Under the pieces are notes generated by a model that had not been told where the DNA came from, did not search any database, and saw only the letters and a list, made by a program, of their open reading frames with translations. From Armatimonadota bacterium (GTDB lineage Bacteria; Sysuimicrobiota; Sysuimicrobiia; Sysuimicrobiales; Kaftiobacteriaceae): a stretch of 64,000 nt of DNA. The DNA lies in assembly GCA_031081675.1 (NCBI GenBank), contig JAVHLZ010000002.1, positions 33,167 to 97,166 of the forward strand. The letters are read 5' to 3'. Position numbers and translations under genes: made by a program. Shown one piece after another: positions 19,078 to 29,672 of the stretch (the first letter of the stretch is position 1; each line of letters opens with the position of its first letter).

Positions 19078-20205
19078 ATGGGCGTGCTGCGGTTCCTGAC
19101 GGCCGGCGAGTCTCACGGGCGGGCTCTGGTGGCGATCCTGGAAGGGATGCCCGCGGGTCTGGCCCTCAGCGAGGAGGACATCCTCCCGCAGATGGCGCGG
19201 CGACGCGCGGGGTTTGGCCGCAGCGGCCGCATGAAGCTGGAGGCGGACGCGGTGGAGATCCTCGCCGGCGTCATGGGCGGCGAGACGACCGGCGGTCCCG
19301 TGGCCCTGCGGATCGGGAACCGCGACGTGCGCGCCGCCGAGCCTCCCCTCACCCGCCCGCGGCCGGGCCACGCCGACCTGGTGGGTGTGCAGAAGTACGG
19401 GTTCACCGACGCCCGCCGGGCTCTGGAGAGGGCCAGCGCGCGGGAGACGGCGGCGCGCGTCGCGGTCGGGGCCGTGTGCCGCAGGCTGCTGGGCGAGTTC
19501 GGGATCACCATCTTCAGCCACGTGGTCGAGATCGGGGGCATCGCGGCTACCGCCCGCCCGCCACGGTGGGAGGACATGCCCGCCCTGGCCGAGGCGTCCG
19601 ACGTGCGGTGCGTGGACCCCGAGGCCGAAGCGCGCATGCGCGAGGCCATCGAGGATGCCCGCCGCCGCGGGGACACCCTGGGGGGAGTCTTCGAGGTGGT
19701 GGCGCTGGGCGTGCCGCCGGGGCTGGGAAGCTACGCGCACTGGGATCGCCGCCTGGACGGCCGGCTGGCCCAGGCGGTGGCGTCCATCCACGCGGTGAAG
19801 GGCGTGGAGATCGGCCGGGCGTTCGAGATCGCCCGCGGGCCAGGCTCGCAGGCCCACGACGAGATCTTCTGGGATCCCCAGCGCGGGTTCTACCGCGAGA
19901 CGCACCGCTCGGGGGGCACCGAGGGCGGCGTCACCACCGGAGGTCCTCTGGTGGTGCGCGGCGCCATGAAGCCGCTGTCGACTCTCATGCGTCCTCTGCG
20001 GTCGGTGGATCTGGTGACCAAGGAGCCGGCCGCCGCCACCGTGGTGCGCAGCGATGTCTGCGCCGTGCCGGCGGCGGGCGTGGTGGCCGAGGCGATGGTG
20101 GCCTACGTGCTGGCCGACGCGTTCCTGGAGAAGTTCGGTGCGGACAGCGTGGCCGACATCCGCGCCGCCTACGAGGCGTACCGGAGGCGGCTGGGGAGCC
20201 TCTGA
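19078..20205 (+). CDS. aroC: chorismate synthase
   Basis: FMN-dependent conversion of EPSP to chorismate. The 375-residue product begins LRFLTAGESHGRALVAILEG and holds the RPGHADLVGVQKYG loop, ERASARETAARVAVG and SGGTEGGVTTGGPLVVRGAMKP, all family signatures. It starts one base after the aroE stop, so the two are cotranscribed. Length is normal. Confidence 0.97.
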   Translation: MGVLRFLTAGESHGRALVAILEGMPAGLALSEEDILPQMARRRAGFGRSGRMKLEADAVEILAGVMGGETTGGPVALRIGNRDVRAAEPPLTRPRPGHADLVGVQKYGFTDARRALERASARETAARVAVGAVCRRLLGEFGITIFSHVVEIGGIAATARPPRWEDMPALAEASDVRCVDPEAEARMREAIEDARRRGDTLGGVFEVVALGVPPGLGSYAHWDRRLDGRLAQAVASIHAVKGVEIGRAFEIARGPGSQAHDEIFWDPQRGFYRETHRSGGTEGGVTTGGPLVVRGAMKPLSTLMRPLRSVDLVTKEPAAATVVRSDVCAVPAAGVVAEAMVAYVLADAFLEKFGADSVADIRAAYEAYRRRLGSL

Positions 20206-20310
20206 CCGAGGAGGCCCGGCGTGCGGGATGCGGAGCCTCAGGCCGCCTGTGGGGTTCTCGGGGGCGGACTCCGCCGCGCCGGACATCGGACCCGGGGCAT
20301 CGTGGGCAGC

Positions 20311-21936
20311 ATGCGTAACGTCGTCCTGATCGGCTTCATGGGGACCGGCAAGAGCGAGGTGGGCCGGCGGCTGTCCCGCCGCCTGGGGTGGGCGTTCGTG
20401 GACACCGACCGCGCCGTGGAGGCCCGGGAGAGGGTTCCCGTGGCGCGGATCTTCGCCCGCCGCGGGGAGGCATATTTCCGGGACGTGGAATCCGCGGTGG
20501 TGGCGCGGGTGGCCGAGCGGCGGGAGGTGGTGATTGCCACCGGGGGAGGGGTGGTGCTGCGGGCGGAGAACATGTCGCGCCTCCGGCGCACGGGGTGGAT
20601 CGTGGCCCTCACGGCGCCGGCGGACGTGCTCGCCCGCCGCCTGGGTGATGGTCGGGGGCGTCCCCTGCTGGCGGGAGGCGCCGTCCGGGACGCGGTCGAA
20701 AGGCTGCTGGACCAGCGCCGGCCCCTGTACCGGGACGCCGACCTGGTGGTGGACGTCGCGTCGGTCTCCCCCGACCGGGTGGTGGACACCATCCTGGGGT
20801 TCCTGGCCCGCCGGGAGAGGCAGACGGTGCCGGTGAGCCTGGGGGCGCGGAGCTATCCGGTGCACGTGGGTGACGGCATCTCCTCCCTGCTGGGGTTCGA
20901 CCTCCAGGGGATGGGGGCGGGGCCGCAGGTGGTGGTCATCACCCACCGGCACCTGCTGCGGGAGCCGGCCGACCGCGTCCCGCGGGTCCTGCGCGCCGCC
21001 GGGTACCGGGTGACGGTGGCGGCGGTTCCTCCCGGAGAGCGCTCCAAGAGCCTGGAACAGGCCGGGCGGCTGTACACCGCCCTGGCCCGGGCGCAGGCGG
21101 CGCGGGACAGTACCGTGGTGGCGCTGGGCGGCGGGGTGGTGGGCGACCTGGCGGGGTTCGTGGCCGCCACCTACATGCGGGGTCTGCGGGTGGTGCAGGT
21201 GCCCACCACGTTGCTGGCCATGGTGGACAGCAGCATCGGGGGCAAGACGGCGGTCAACCACGCCGGGGCCAAGAACCTGGTAGGGGCAGTCCACCAGCCC
21301 GCCCTGGTCGTCTGCGACGTCCGGTTCCTGCGGACCCTCCCCGACCGGGAGCTGCGCAGCGGCCTGGCGGAAGTGGTCAAGACGGCGGTGGTGGGCGACC
21401 CCGACCTGTTCCCCTTTCTGGAAGAGAACCTCCCCCAGGTGACGGGCCGCGATCCGGCGGCTCTGGTCGAGGTGGTCCGGCGGTGCGCTGCGGTCAAGGC
21501 GCGGGTGGTGGAATCCGACGAGCGCGACCTGGGACCGCGCCACGCGCTGAACTACGGCCACACCGTGGGGCACGCCGTGGAGTCCGTCGCCGGGTGGGGA
21601 CGCCTGACCCACGGAGAGGCGGTGGCCATCGGCATGACGGTGGAGGCGGCCCTGGCCCACCGGCTGGGGCTGGTGGGCGCCGACCTGGTGGAGCGCCAGC
21701 GCGCCCTGCTGGCGCGCTGCGGCCTGCCCACCCACCTGCCGCCCCTGCCGTCGGACCGCCTGCTGCGGGCCCTGCGGCTGGACAAAAAGGTGCGCGGGGG
21801 CGCCCTGCGCTTTGCGCTCCCGGTAGGCATCGGGGTCGTGCGGAGCGAACAGGAGGTGCCGGAGGCCGTGGTCCGGGAGGTCCTGGCCGATGCGCGTGCT
21901 GGTGGTGTTCGGGCCCAACCTCAACCTTCTGGGTGA
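20311..21936 (+). CDS. aroKB: bifunctional shikimate kinase / 3-dehydroquinate synthase
   Basis: A 541-residue fusion. Residues about 1-165 are shikimate kinase: P-loop GFMGTGKSEVG, DTD, RDVESAVVARV and ATGGGVVLR. Residues about 175-535 are 3-dehydroquinate synthase: ALGGGVVGDLAGFVAATYMRG, DSSIGGKTAVNH, AEVVKTAVV and RHALNYGHTVGHAVE. The enzymes catalyse non-adjacent steps (2 and 5) of the shikimate pathway, and such fusions occur in some bacteria such as Thermotoga. ATG 20311 begins the kinase strand MRNVVLIGFMG; the preceding 30 in-frame codons look non-native. The 3' end overlaps aroQ by 47 bp. Confidence 0.95.
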   Translation: MRNVVLIGFMGTGKSEVGRRLSRRLGWAFVDTDRAVEARERVPVARIFARRGEAYFRDVESAVVARVAERREVVIATGGGVVLRAENMSRLRRTGWIVALTAPADVLARRLGDGRGRPLLAGGAVRDAVERLLDQRRPLYRDADLVVDVASVSPDRVVDTILGFLARRERQTVPVSLGARSYPVHVGDGISSLLGFDLQGMGAGPQVVVITHRHLLREPADRVPRVLRAAGYRVTVAAVPPGERSKSLEQAGRLYTALARAQAARDSTVVALGGGVVGDLAGFVAATYMRGLRVVQVPTTLLAMVDSSIGGKTAVNHAGAKNLVGAVHQPALVVCDVRFLRTLPDRELRSGLAEVVKTAVVGDPDLFPFLEENLPQVTGRDPAALVEVVRRCAAVKARVVESDERDLGPRHALNYGHTVGHAVESVAGWGRLTHGEAVAIGMTVEAALAHRLGLVGADLVERQRALLARCGLPTHLPPLPSDRLLRALRLDKKVRGGALRFALPVGIGVVRSEQEVPEAVVREVLADARAGGVRAQPQPSG

Positions 21937-22339
21937 GCGCGAGCCGCAGATCTACGGCCGCCACACGCTGGACGACGTGCGGCGGGAGGTGAGCGCCCTG
22001 GCGGCCGAACTGGGCGCGGAGGTGGAGTTCTTCCACTCCAACAGCGAGGGGGCGCTGATCGACCGCCTGCAGGAAGCCCGGCGGACCGCCGACGCGGTGG
22101 TCCTCAACGCGGGGGCTCTCTCCCACTACAGCTACGCCCTGCGCGACACCATCGCGGCCATCGGGATACCCGTGGTCGAGGTGCACATGACCAATGTCCT
22201 GGCCCGGGGCGAGTTCCGCAGCGGTCTGGTCCTGGCGCCGGCCTGCCGGGGGCTGATCGCCGGATTCGGCGTGGGGAGTTTCCTGCTGGGGGTGCGGGCC
22301 GCCGTGGATCTGGCCGGGCGTCGGGCGGGGCCGCCCTGA
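21890..22339 (+). CDS. aroQ: type II 3-dehydroquinate dehydratase
   Basis: Converts 3-dehydroquinate to 3-dehydroshikimate as a dodecamer. The 149-residue product has GPNLNLLGEREPQIYG, where the Arg and Tyr are catalytic, FFHSNSEGALIDRL, LNAGALSHYSYALRD and VEVHMTNVLARGEFR. It overlaps the end of aroKB, which argues for tight coupling. It fits the type II family in length and motif order. Confidence 0.97.
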   Translation: MRVLVVFGPNLNLLGEREPQIYGRHTLDDVRREVSALAAELGAEVEFFHSNSEGALIDRLQEARRTADAVVLNAGALSHYSYALRDTIAAIGIPVVEVHMTNVLARGEFRSGLVLAPACRGLIAGFGVGSFLLGVRAAVDLAGRRAGPP

Positions 22340-22361
22340 GCCGGTCCGGTGGGGAGGGACC

Positions 22362-22736
22362 ATGCACATCCGTGGCATCCGCGGGGCCACCACGGCCGAC
22401 GAGGACTCCGAGGAGGCCATCCTGGAGGCCACCCGGGAACTGCTGGTGCGGATGGCGGACGCCAACAACGTGGAACCTGATGAGATCGCCGCCATCTTCT
22501 TCACCGCCACCCCGGACCTGACCGCCGCGTTCCCCGCCGAGGCGGCGCGCCAGTTGCAGTGGACCGCCGTCCCGCTGCTGTCGGCCACCGAGATCGCCGT
22601 GCCCGGCGCCCTGCCGCGCTGCATCCGGGTCCTGGTCCTGTGGAACACGGCCCGGGCCCAGGAAGAGATCGTCCACGTCTACCTGCGGGGGGCGGAGGTC
22701 CTGCGGCCGGACCTGGCCGGGCGGGACCGGCGCTGA
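22362..22736 (+). CDS. aroH: chorismate mutase, AroH type
   Basis: Rearranges chorismate to prephenate. The 124-residue product starts IRGIRGATTADEDSEEAI, the AroH signature whose Arg binds chorismate, and has the DEIAAIFFTATPDLTAAFPAEAARQL segment. This is the compact trimeric monofunctional form, as in B. subtilis. GGGAGGGACC precedes the ATG. It is one base upstream of aroA. Confidence 0.95.
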   Translation: MHIRGIRGATTADEDSEEAILEATRELLVRMADANNVEPDEIAAIFFTATPDLTAAFPAEAARQLQWTAVPLLSATEIAVPGALPRCIRVLVLWNTARAQEEIVHVYLRGAEVLRPDLAGRDRR

Positions 22737-22737
22737 G

Positions 22738-24021
22738 ATGGACCTCACGGTGGCCCCGGTGTCGGCCGTGCGCGGGGAGGTGCGCGTCGGCGGCGACAAA
22801 TCCATCTCCCACCGCGCGGCGCTGGTGGGCGCCCTGGCGGCGGGGGAGACCACCATCGCCAACTTCCTGCCGGCCGCCGACTGCCTGTCCACCCTGTCCT
22901 GCCTGCGCGCTCTGGGCGTGGAGGTGCACCGGGAAGGGACCACGGTGACCGTGAGGGGCGCCGGCGTCCGCCTGCGACCTCCGGGTCGCCCTCTGGACGC
23001 CGGCAACTCGGGCACCACCATGCGCCTGCTGGCCGGGATCCTGGCCGGCCAGCCGTTCACCGCAGAGATCACCGGGGACGACTCCCTGCGCCGCCGCCCC
23101 ATGGATCGGGTGGCCGAACCGCTGCGCCGGATGGGGGCGCAGGTGGAGGTGCTGGGAGGAGGCCGGTACCCGCCGCTGCGCATCACGGGCGGACCCCTGC
23201 GGGGAATTGCCTACGCCCTGCCGGTGCCCAGCGCGCAGGTGAAGTCCGCCGTGCTGCTGGCGGGGTTGTTTGCGGACGGCGAGACGACGGTGGTCGAACC
23301 GGTTCCCACCCGGGACCACACCGAGAGGCTGCTGGCCTGGCTGGGCGTGCCCGTCGGGCGGGCGGGGGACCGGATCACGGTACGCCCGGGCCTGCCGCGT
23401 GCGGACCGGATCGAGGTGCCGGGCGACATCTCCTCGGCAGCCTTCCTGCTGGCTGCGGCGGCGGCACGGCCGGGGTCCGAGGTGACGGCTCCGGGGCTCG
23501 GGGTCAATCCCACCCGCTCCGGGGTGCTGGACGCGCTCCGGGCCATGGGGGCAGAAGTCGAGGTGCGGGGCCGGCGCCTGCAGTGCGGGGAGCCGGTCGC
23601 CGATGTGGTGGTCCGCGGCCGGAGGCTGCGGGGGATCCGCCTGGCCGGCGACGCGATCCCGTCGGTCATCGACGAACTCCCGGTCCTGTGCGTCATCGCC
23701 GCGACGGCGCAGGGGGTGACCGAGATTGCCGATGCCGCCGAACTGCGCGTCAAGGAGTCCGACCGCATCGCGGTGATGGCTGCCGGCCTGCGCCGGCTGG
23801 GGGTAGACGTGGAGGAGCGGCCCGACGGCCTGGTGATCCGCGGAGGCCGGCTGCGGGGAGGCCGGGTCGAGTGCGCGGGAGACCACCGGGTGGCCATGGC
23901 GTTCGCCGTGGCGGGCCTGCTGGCCGAGGAACCGGTCACGGTTGCCGGAGCCGAGGCGGTGGCGATCTCCTTCCCCGACTTCCCCCGGGCACTGGAGGCC
24001 GTGGGGACGGACGGAGGCTGA
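22738..24021 (+). CDS. aroA: 5-enolpyruvylshikimate-3-phosphate synthase
   Basis: Transfers the enolpyruvyl group of PEP to shikimate-3-phosphate. The 427-residue product contains GDKSISHRAALVGALAAGET, DAGNSGTTMRLLAGIL, VPSAQVKSAVLLAG, PGDISSAAFLLAAA and RVKESDRIAVMAAGLRRLG. The P-loop-like region is NSGTT, not the class II GLPG form, so I cannot assign a glyphosate class with confidence. It ends the first aromatic transcription unit; the T-box leader begins about 100 bp later. Confidence 0.97.
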   Translation: MDLTVAPVSAVRGEVRVGGDKSISHRAALVGALAAGETTIANFLPAADCLSTLSCLRALGVEVHREGTTVTVRGAGVRLRPPGRPLDAGNSGTTMRLLAGILAGQPFTAEITGDDSLRRRPMDRVAEPLRRMGAQVEVLGGGRYPPLRITGGPLRGIAYALPVPSAQVKSAVLLAGLFADGETTVVEPVPTRDHTERLLAWLGVPVGRAGDRITVRPGLPRADRIEVPGDISSAAFLLAAAAARPGSEVTAPGLGVNPTRSGVLDALRAMGAEVEVRGRRLQCGEPVADVVVRGRRLRGIRLAGDAIPSVIDELPVLCVIAATAQGVTEIADAAELRVKESDRIAVMAAGLRRLGVDVEERPDGLVIRGGRLRGGRVECAGDHRVAMAFAVAGLLAEEPVTVAGAEAVAISFPDFPRALEAVGTDGG

Positions 24022-24119
24022 CCCGGAGGGCGTGAGCAGCGCCGTCCGCCGGGGTGTGCCGGCCGCCGAGCCGCTGAAGCCCGGAGGTGGAGACAGCGGC
24101 CTGTCCTTGACAGGCGTGC

Positions 24120-24125
24120 TATAAT
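24120..24125 (+). promoter_or_regulatory. -10 box TATAAT of the T-box leader
   Basis: A perfect TATAAT lies just before the T-box stem I. A TTGACA at 24107-24112 is only 7 bp away, too close to be its -35 partner. Transcription should start near 24132 and gives a leader of about 365 nt before the aroF ATG. Confidence 0.6.
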
Positions 24126-24132
24126 ACGCGTA

Positions 24133-24445
24133 CCACAATTCCCATATGGCCGATGCGCGGGAGGAGTACCCGCCGGGCGGACCGCTCAGAGAGCCGCGGA
24201 TGCTGCGACGCGGTGGCCTCCGGCGAGGGAATGGGCCCGCAAGGCGCGCACCGATCCCCGGCGTCGGGCCGGGACCGTAGGCTGCGCCGGCGCCCCGCCG
24301 AGATTCGGGGAGACGGACCGGGGTGGACAGGCTCCGGATCCGGACGCGAGTGCCGGTCGGGCGGGACCTGACCGGAATCCGGGTGGCACCGCGGGAGGAG
24401 CAGTGGACACCTCTCGCCCCATGGGGGCGGGAGGTGTTGGCGTTT
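24133..24445 (+). ncRNA. T-box leader, tRNA-Trp specific, controlling aroF-trp operon
   Basis: The T-box core GGGTGGCACCGCGGG lies at 24381-24395 and matches the conserved sequence that binds the tRNA acceptor end. Upstream, stem I can be drawn. The lower stem is GCGGG/CCCGC and the upper stem CGCCGG/CCGGCG. The specifier loop has AGTA on its 5' side (about 24165-24168) and GAA directly followed by TGG (24232-24234) on its 3' side. A distal arm AGAGAGCCG...CTGCGACGCGG matches the usual apical motif. TGG is the Trp codon, which fits the trp genes downstream. The region 24022-24497 has no gene. Uncharged tRNA-Trp should stabilise the antiterminator and allow read-through. Confidence 0.9.
24407..24445 (+). 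terminator. intrinsic terminator of the T-box leader
   Basis: ACACCTCTCGCCCC (24407-24420) pairs with GGGGCGGGAGGTGT (24424-24437), giving 14 bp with one G-U pair around an ATG loop. It is followed by TTGGCGTTT. It begins 12 nt after the T-box core, which is where the mutually exclusive terminator is expected. Confidence 0.8.
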
Positions 24446-24497
24446 CTGGGAGCATACGCGGGTACGCGCCATGGGGCGTGCGGCGGGAGGCGGGACC

Positions 24498-25589
24498 ATG
24501 ATCGTCGTGATGGAGCCACGGGCCACCAAAGAGCAGATCGACGCGGTGGTCCGCAAGATCCAGGACGCGGGGCTGGGCACCCACCTGTCGGTGGGTGTGG
24601 AGCGCACCGTCATCGGGGTGGTGGGCGACAGCCACACCAAGGAGCTGCTGCGCCAGTCCCTGGAGGCCACCCCGGGTGTGGAGAAGGTCGTCCCCATCCT
24701 GCAGCCCTTCAAACTGGTCAGCCGCGAGTTCCGTCCCCAGAACACCGTGGTGGACGTCCGGGGCGTGCGGTTCGGCGACGGCGCCGTCACCGTCGTCGCC
24801 GGCCCCTGCTCGGTGGAGGGGCCGGAGATGATCGTCCAGACGGCCCGGGCGGTGAAGGCCGCGGGCGCGGTGATGCTGCGGGGAGGCGCCTTCAAGCCGC
24901 GCACGTCGCCGTACTCCTTCCAGGGTCTGGAGGAAGAGGGGCTGCGCCACCTGGCCGAGGCGCGCCGCCAGACCGGGCTGCCGGTGGTGACCGAGGCCAT
25001 GGATGCGCACCAGCTGGAGCTGGTGGTGCGCTACGCCGACATGGTCCAGATCGGCGCCCGCAACATGCAGAACTACACCCTGCTGCGGGAGGTGGGCCGC
25101 ACGCGCCACCCGGTGCTGCTCAAGCGCGGCCCCAGCGCCACCATCCAGGAGCTGCTGCTGGCGGCCGAATACATCCTGAACGAGGGCAACTACCAGGTGG
25201 TTCTCTGCGAGCGCGGCATCCGCGGCTTTGACAACCACACCCGCTACCTGCTGGACCTCAGCGCGGTGCCGGTGCTCAAGGAGCTGACCCACCTGCCGGT
25301 GATCGTGGACCCCAGCCAGGCCACCGGGAAGCGGCGGTACGTGGGGGCCATGTCCCGGGCCGCGGTGGCCGCCGGCGCCGACGGGCTGATCATCGAGGTC
25401 CACCCGGATCCCGAGAAGGCGCGCAGCGACGGCCCTCAGCAGCTGACCCCCGACGACTTCACCGCGCTGATGGCCGAGCTGCGGCCGCTGGCCGCCGCCC
25501 TGGGGCGGCGACTTCAGCAGGCGGTCGAGGCCCCCGCCGCCCAGCCGCCGGGGACCGCGCAGGATCGGGCCGGGAGCCCGGGCCGGTGA
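24498..25589 (+). CDS. aroF: 3-deoxy-7-phosphoheptulonate synthase (type I beta)
   Basis: First step of the shikimate pathway: condensation of PEP and erythrose-4-phosphate to DAHP. The 363-residue protein has an N-terminal ferredoxin-like regulatory domain (about 1-75, [22 protein letters not shown]). The barrel follows with [49 protein letters not shown] and [15 protein letters not shown]. The FL domain is the type associated with Phe/Tyr feedback in other bacteria. ATG 24498 is chosen as the family start. It is the first gene after the Trp T-box. Confidence 0.96.
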   Translation: MIVVMEPRATKEQIDAVVRKIQDAGLGTHLSVGVERTVIGVVGDSHTKELLRQSLEATPGVEKVVPILQPFKLVSREFRPQNTVVDVRGVRFGDGAVTVVAGPCSVEGPEMIVQTARAVKAAGAVMLRGGAFKPRTSPYSFQGLEEEGLRHLAEARRQTGLPVVTEAMDAHQLELVVRYADMVQIGARNMQNYTLLREVGRTRHPVLLKRGPSATIQELLLAAEYILNEGNYQVVLCERGIRGFDNHTRYLLDLSAVPVLKELTHLPVIVDPSQATGKRRYVGAMSRAAVAAGADGLIIEVHPDPEKARSDGPQQLTPDDFTALMAELRPLAAALGRRLQQAVEAPAAQPPGTAQDRAGSPGR

Positions 25590-26425
25590 GCGAGCCGTTC
25601 GGCACCGTCGGCATCGTGGGAACGGGCCTCATCGGCGCCTCCCTGGGGCTGGCCCTCCGGGGGCGGAAAGCCGCCCGGCGCGTGGTCGGTGTGGACCTCG
25701 ACCCGCAGGCGCGGGCCGTGGCGCACCGGATCGGGGCCGCCGACGAGGTCAGCGACGACCCGGGCGTGCTGCGGGACGCCGAGGTGGTGATGGTGGCCGT
25801 GCCGCCTGAAGCGGTGGCGGACGTCACCCTGGAGGTTGCCGCCGTGGCGCCGGCGGGCGCCGTCCTGTGCGACGTGGCGAGCGTCAAGTCCCCCATCGTG
25901 CGGGAGCTGGACCGGCGGCTTCCGGGCCGGGTGCGCTACATCGGCGGGCACCCGATGGCCGGCTCGGAGGCCCGCGGCCCTCACCACGCCGACGCGGCGC
26001 TGCTGGCCGGCCGGCCGTTCGTCCTCACGCCCACCGAGCGCACCGATCCGGCGGCGGTGGCGGTCATGACCGACCTGGTGGAGCGCGTGGGGATGCAGCC
26101 CGTGCTGCTGTCCCCCGAGGACCACGACGCCCTGGTGGCCCAGGTCAGCCACCTGCCGTACCTGGTGGCGGCGGCCCTGGTGGCCGCCGCCAGCGACCGC
26201 GCCGCGGCCATCGCGGGGCCAGCCTTCGAGGCATTCCGCCGGGTGGCTGCCAGCCCGGCGGACCTGTGGGTGCAGATCTGCCGGGCCAACCGCCAGGGCA
26301 TCGCCCAGGCCCTGCGCCGCTTCCGCGAGGAGCTGGACCTTCTGGAGAAGGCGATGGCGGGAGACTCCCTGGACGCCGTGCTGCGCCGGGCGCAGGCCCG
26401 GGCCGGCGGCCGCCGGGAGGAGTAG
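25586..26425 (+). CDS. tyrA: prephenate dehydrogenase
   Basis: NAD-dependent oxidative decarboxylation of prephenate to 4-hydroxyphenylpyruvate, the committed tyrosine step. The 279-residue protein has the Rossmann motif [37 protein letters not shown], the substrate-binding [20 protein letters not shown], and [19 protein letters not shown]. No ACT or chorismate mutase domain is fused. GTG 25586 overlaps the aroF stop by 4 bp. A prephenate dehydratase for phenylalanine is not in this window. Confidence 0.95.
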   Translation: MSEPFGTVGIVGTGLIGASLGLALRGRKAARRVVGVDLDPQARAVAHRIGAADEVSDDPGVLRDAEVVMVAVPPEAVADVTLEVAAVAPAGAVLCDVASVKSPIVRELDRRLPGRVRYIGGHPMAGSEARGPHHADAALLAGRPFVLTPTERTDPAAVAVMTDLVERVGMQPVLLSPEDHDALVAQVSHLPYLVAAALVAAASDRAAAIAGPAFEAFRRVAASPADLWVQICRANRQGIAQALRRFREELDLLEKAMAGDSLDAVLRRAQARAGGRREE

Positions 26426-26436
26426 GGAGGGACCCC

Positions 26437-28001
<1,565 letters not shown>

Positions 28002-28005
<4 letters not shown>

Positions 28006-28628
28006 TCGTCGTCGTCGACAACTACGACTCCTTCGCCTACAACCTGGTCCAGTCCCTGGGCGATCTGGCCGGGGAGGTGGCCGTCTTCCGCAACGACCAG
28101 ACCACGCCCGGCGAGATCCTGTCCCTCCGCCCGCAGGCGGTGGTGATCTCCCCGGGGCCCTGCACGCCTGCCGAGGCCGGGATCTCCACCGCCGTGGTCA
28201 CCGCCCTGGCCGGCCGGATTCCCATCCTGGGGGTATGCCTGGGGCACCAGTGCATCGGGGCCGCCTTCGGCGGGCGGGTGGTCCGGGCAGCGTCGCCGGT
28301 GCACGGCAAGGCGTCGCCGGTGCGCCACGACGGGAGGACGATCTACGCGGGCCTGCCGGATCCCCTGGTGGCCGGCCGCTACCACTCGCTGGTGGTGGAG
28401 CGCGACTCCCTGCCCCCCGAGCTGGAGGTGTCCGCCTGGCTGGAGGACGGGACGGTGATGGGAGTCCGCCACCGCCACGCCCTGGTGGAAGGCGTGCAGT
28501 TCCACCCCGAGTCGGTCCTGACGGCCTCCGGCCGGGATCTGCTGGCCAACTTCCTGGCGCTGGCGGGAGTGCCGCTTAAGGGCCGGGGGGCGGGGAGCGG
28601 GGAACCGGCGGCGGCGCGGGGGGGATGA
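28002..28628 (+). CDS. trpG: anthranilate synthase glutamine amidotransferase component
   Basis: Supplies ammonia from glutamine to TrpE. The 208-residue class I glutaminase has the nucleophile loop LGVCLGHQCIGAAFGG (Cys about residue 80) and the His/Glu pair in VQFHPESVLT. Its start, IVVVDNYDSFAYNLVQ, is classical for TrpG/PabA. ATG 28002 overlaps the trpE stop by 4 bp. It may also serve folate synthesis if no separate pabA exists. Confidence 0.96.
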
Positions 28629-29656
28629 CCGTGGCGGCGGTGGTGGAAGCGATCCGCAAGGTGGTGGGCCGCGAGGATCTCACCGAGCAGGAGGCGTGGG
28701 CGGCCATGGGAGAGGTGATGGACGGCGCGGCCACGCCGGCCCAGATCGCGGCATTGATCACCGCCCTGCGCATGAAGGGAGAAACGGTGGACGAGGTCGC
28801 CGGGTTCGCCCGGGCGATGCGCGAGCGGGCCCAGCGCATCACCCCGGCGGTGGACACCCTCATCGACGTGGTGGGCACCGGGGGCGACCGCCTCAGCACC
28901 TTCAACATCTCCACCACCAGCGCATTCGTGGTGGCGGCCGCCGGAGGCTACGTGGCCAAGCATGGCAACCGGGCCGTGTCGCGCCTGTCGGGGGCGGCCG
29001 ACGTGCTGGAGGCCCTGGGGGTGCGCATCCAGGTGCCGCCCGAGGTGGTCCGCCGGGCCATCGAGGACATCGGCATCGGGTTTCTGTTCGCGCCCCTCTA
29101 CCACGCGGCCATGAAGCACGCCGTGGGGCCGCGCCGGGAGATCGGCATCCGCACCGTCTTCAACATCCTGGGGCCGCTGACCAACCCCGCCAACGCCGGC
29201 TACCTGGTGGTGGGCGCCTACAGCCCGGACCTGACGGAGATGATGGCGCGGGTGCTGGGAGAGATGGGCGCCCGCCGCGCCCTGGTGGTGCACGGCCTCG
29301 ACGGCATCGACGAGGTCTCCACGGTGGGCCCCACCCGGGTCAGCGAGTGGCGCGAGGGACAGGTGCGGACCTACGTCATCACCCCCGACGACCTGGGTCT
29401 GCCCCTGGCGGCGCCCGAGGCGATCGCCGGCGGGCCGCCCGAGGCCAACGCGGCGGCCACCGAGGCGGTGCTGCGCGGGGAGCGGGGGCCGCGGCGGGAC
29501 ATCGTCCTGGCCAACGCGGGGGCGGCGCTGCTGGCGGCCGGTCTGGCCGGCGACTGGCGGGAGGGGGTGGCCCTGGCGGCGCGGGCGATCGACGCGGGCG
29601 CGGCTTACGAGAAGCTTCAGGCCCTGCGGGCCCACACCCGCGCGGCGACCCCGTGA
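28625..29656 (+). CDS. trpD: anthranilate phosphoribosyltransferase
   Basis: Transfers phosphoribose from PRPP to anthranilate. The 343-residue product has the PRPP-binding VGTGGDRLSTFNISTTSAFV, KHGNRAVSRLSGAADVLEALG, FLFAPLYHAAMKHAVGPRREIG and TVFNILGPLTNPA. It overlaps trpG by 4 bp. Length and motif order are normal. Confidence 0.96.
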   Translation: MTVAAVVEAIRKVVGREDLTEQEAWAAMGEVMDGAATPAQIAALITALRMKGETVDEVAGFARAMRERAQRITPAVDTLIDVVGTGGDRLSTFNISTTSAFVVAAAGGYVAKHGNRAVSRLSGAADVLEALGVRIQVPPEVVRRAIEDIGIGFLFAPLYHAAMKHAVGPRREIGIRTVFNILGPLTNPANAGYLVVGAYSPDLTEMMARVLGEMGARRALVVHGLDGIDEVSTVGPTRVSEWREGQVRTYVITPDDLGLPLAAPEAIAGGPPEANAAATEAVLRGERGPRRDIVLANAGAALLAAGLAGDWREGVALAARAIDAGAAYEKLQALRAHTRAATP

Positions 29657-29672
29657 GGGTCGGGGAGGCGGC

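Noticed and set aside
24107-24125. TTGACA and TATAAT as one promoter
   Set aside because: The spacer is only 7 bp, so TTGACA cannot be the -35 partner of this TATAAT.
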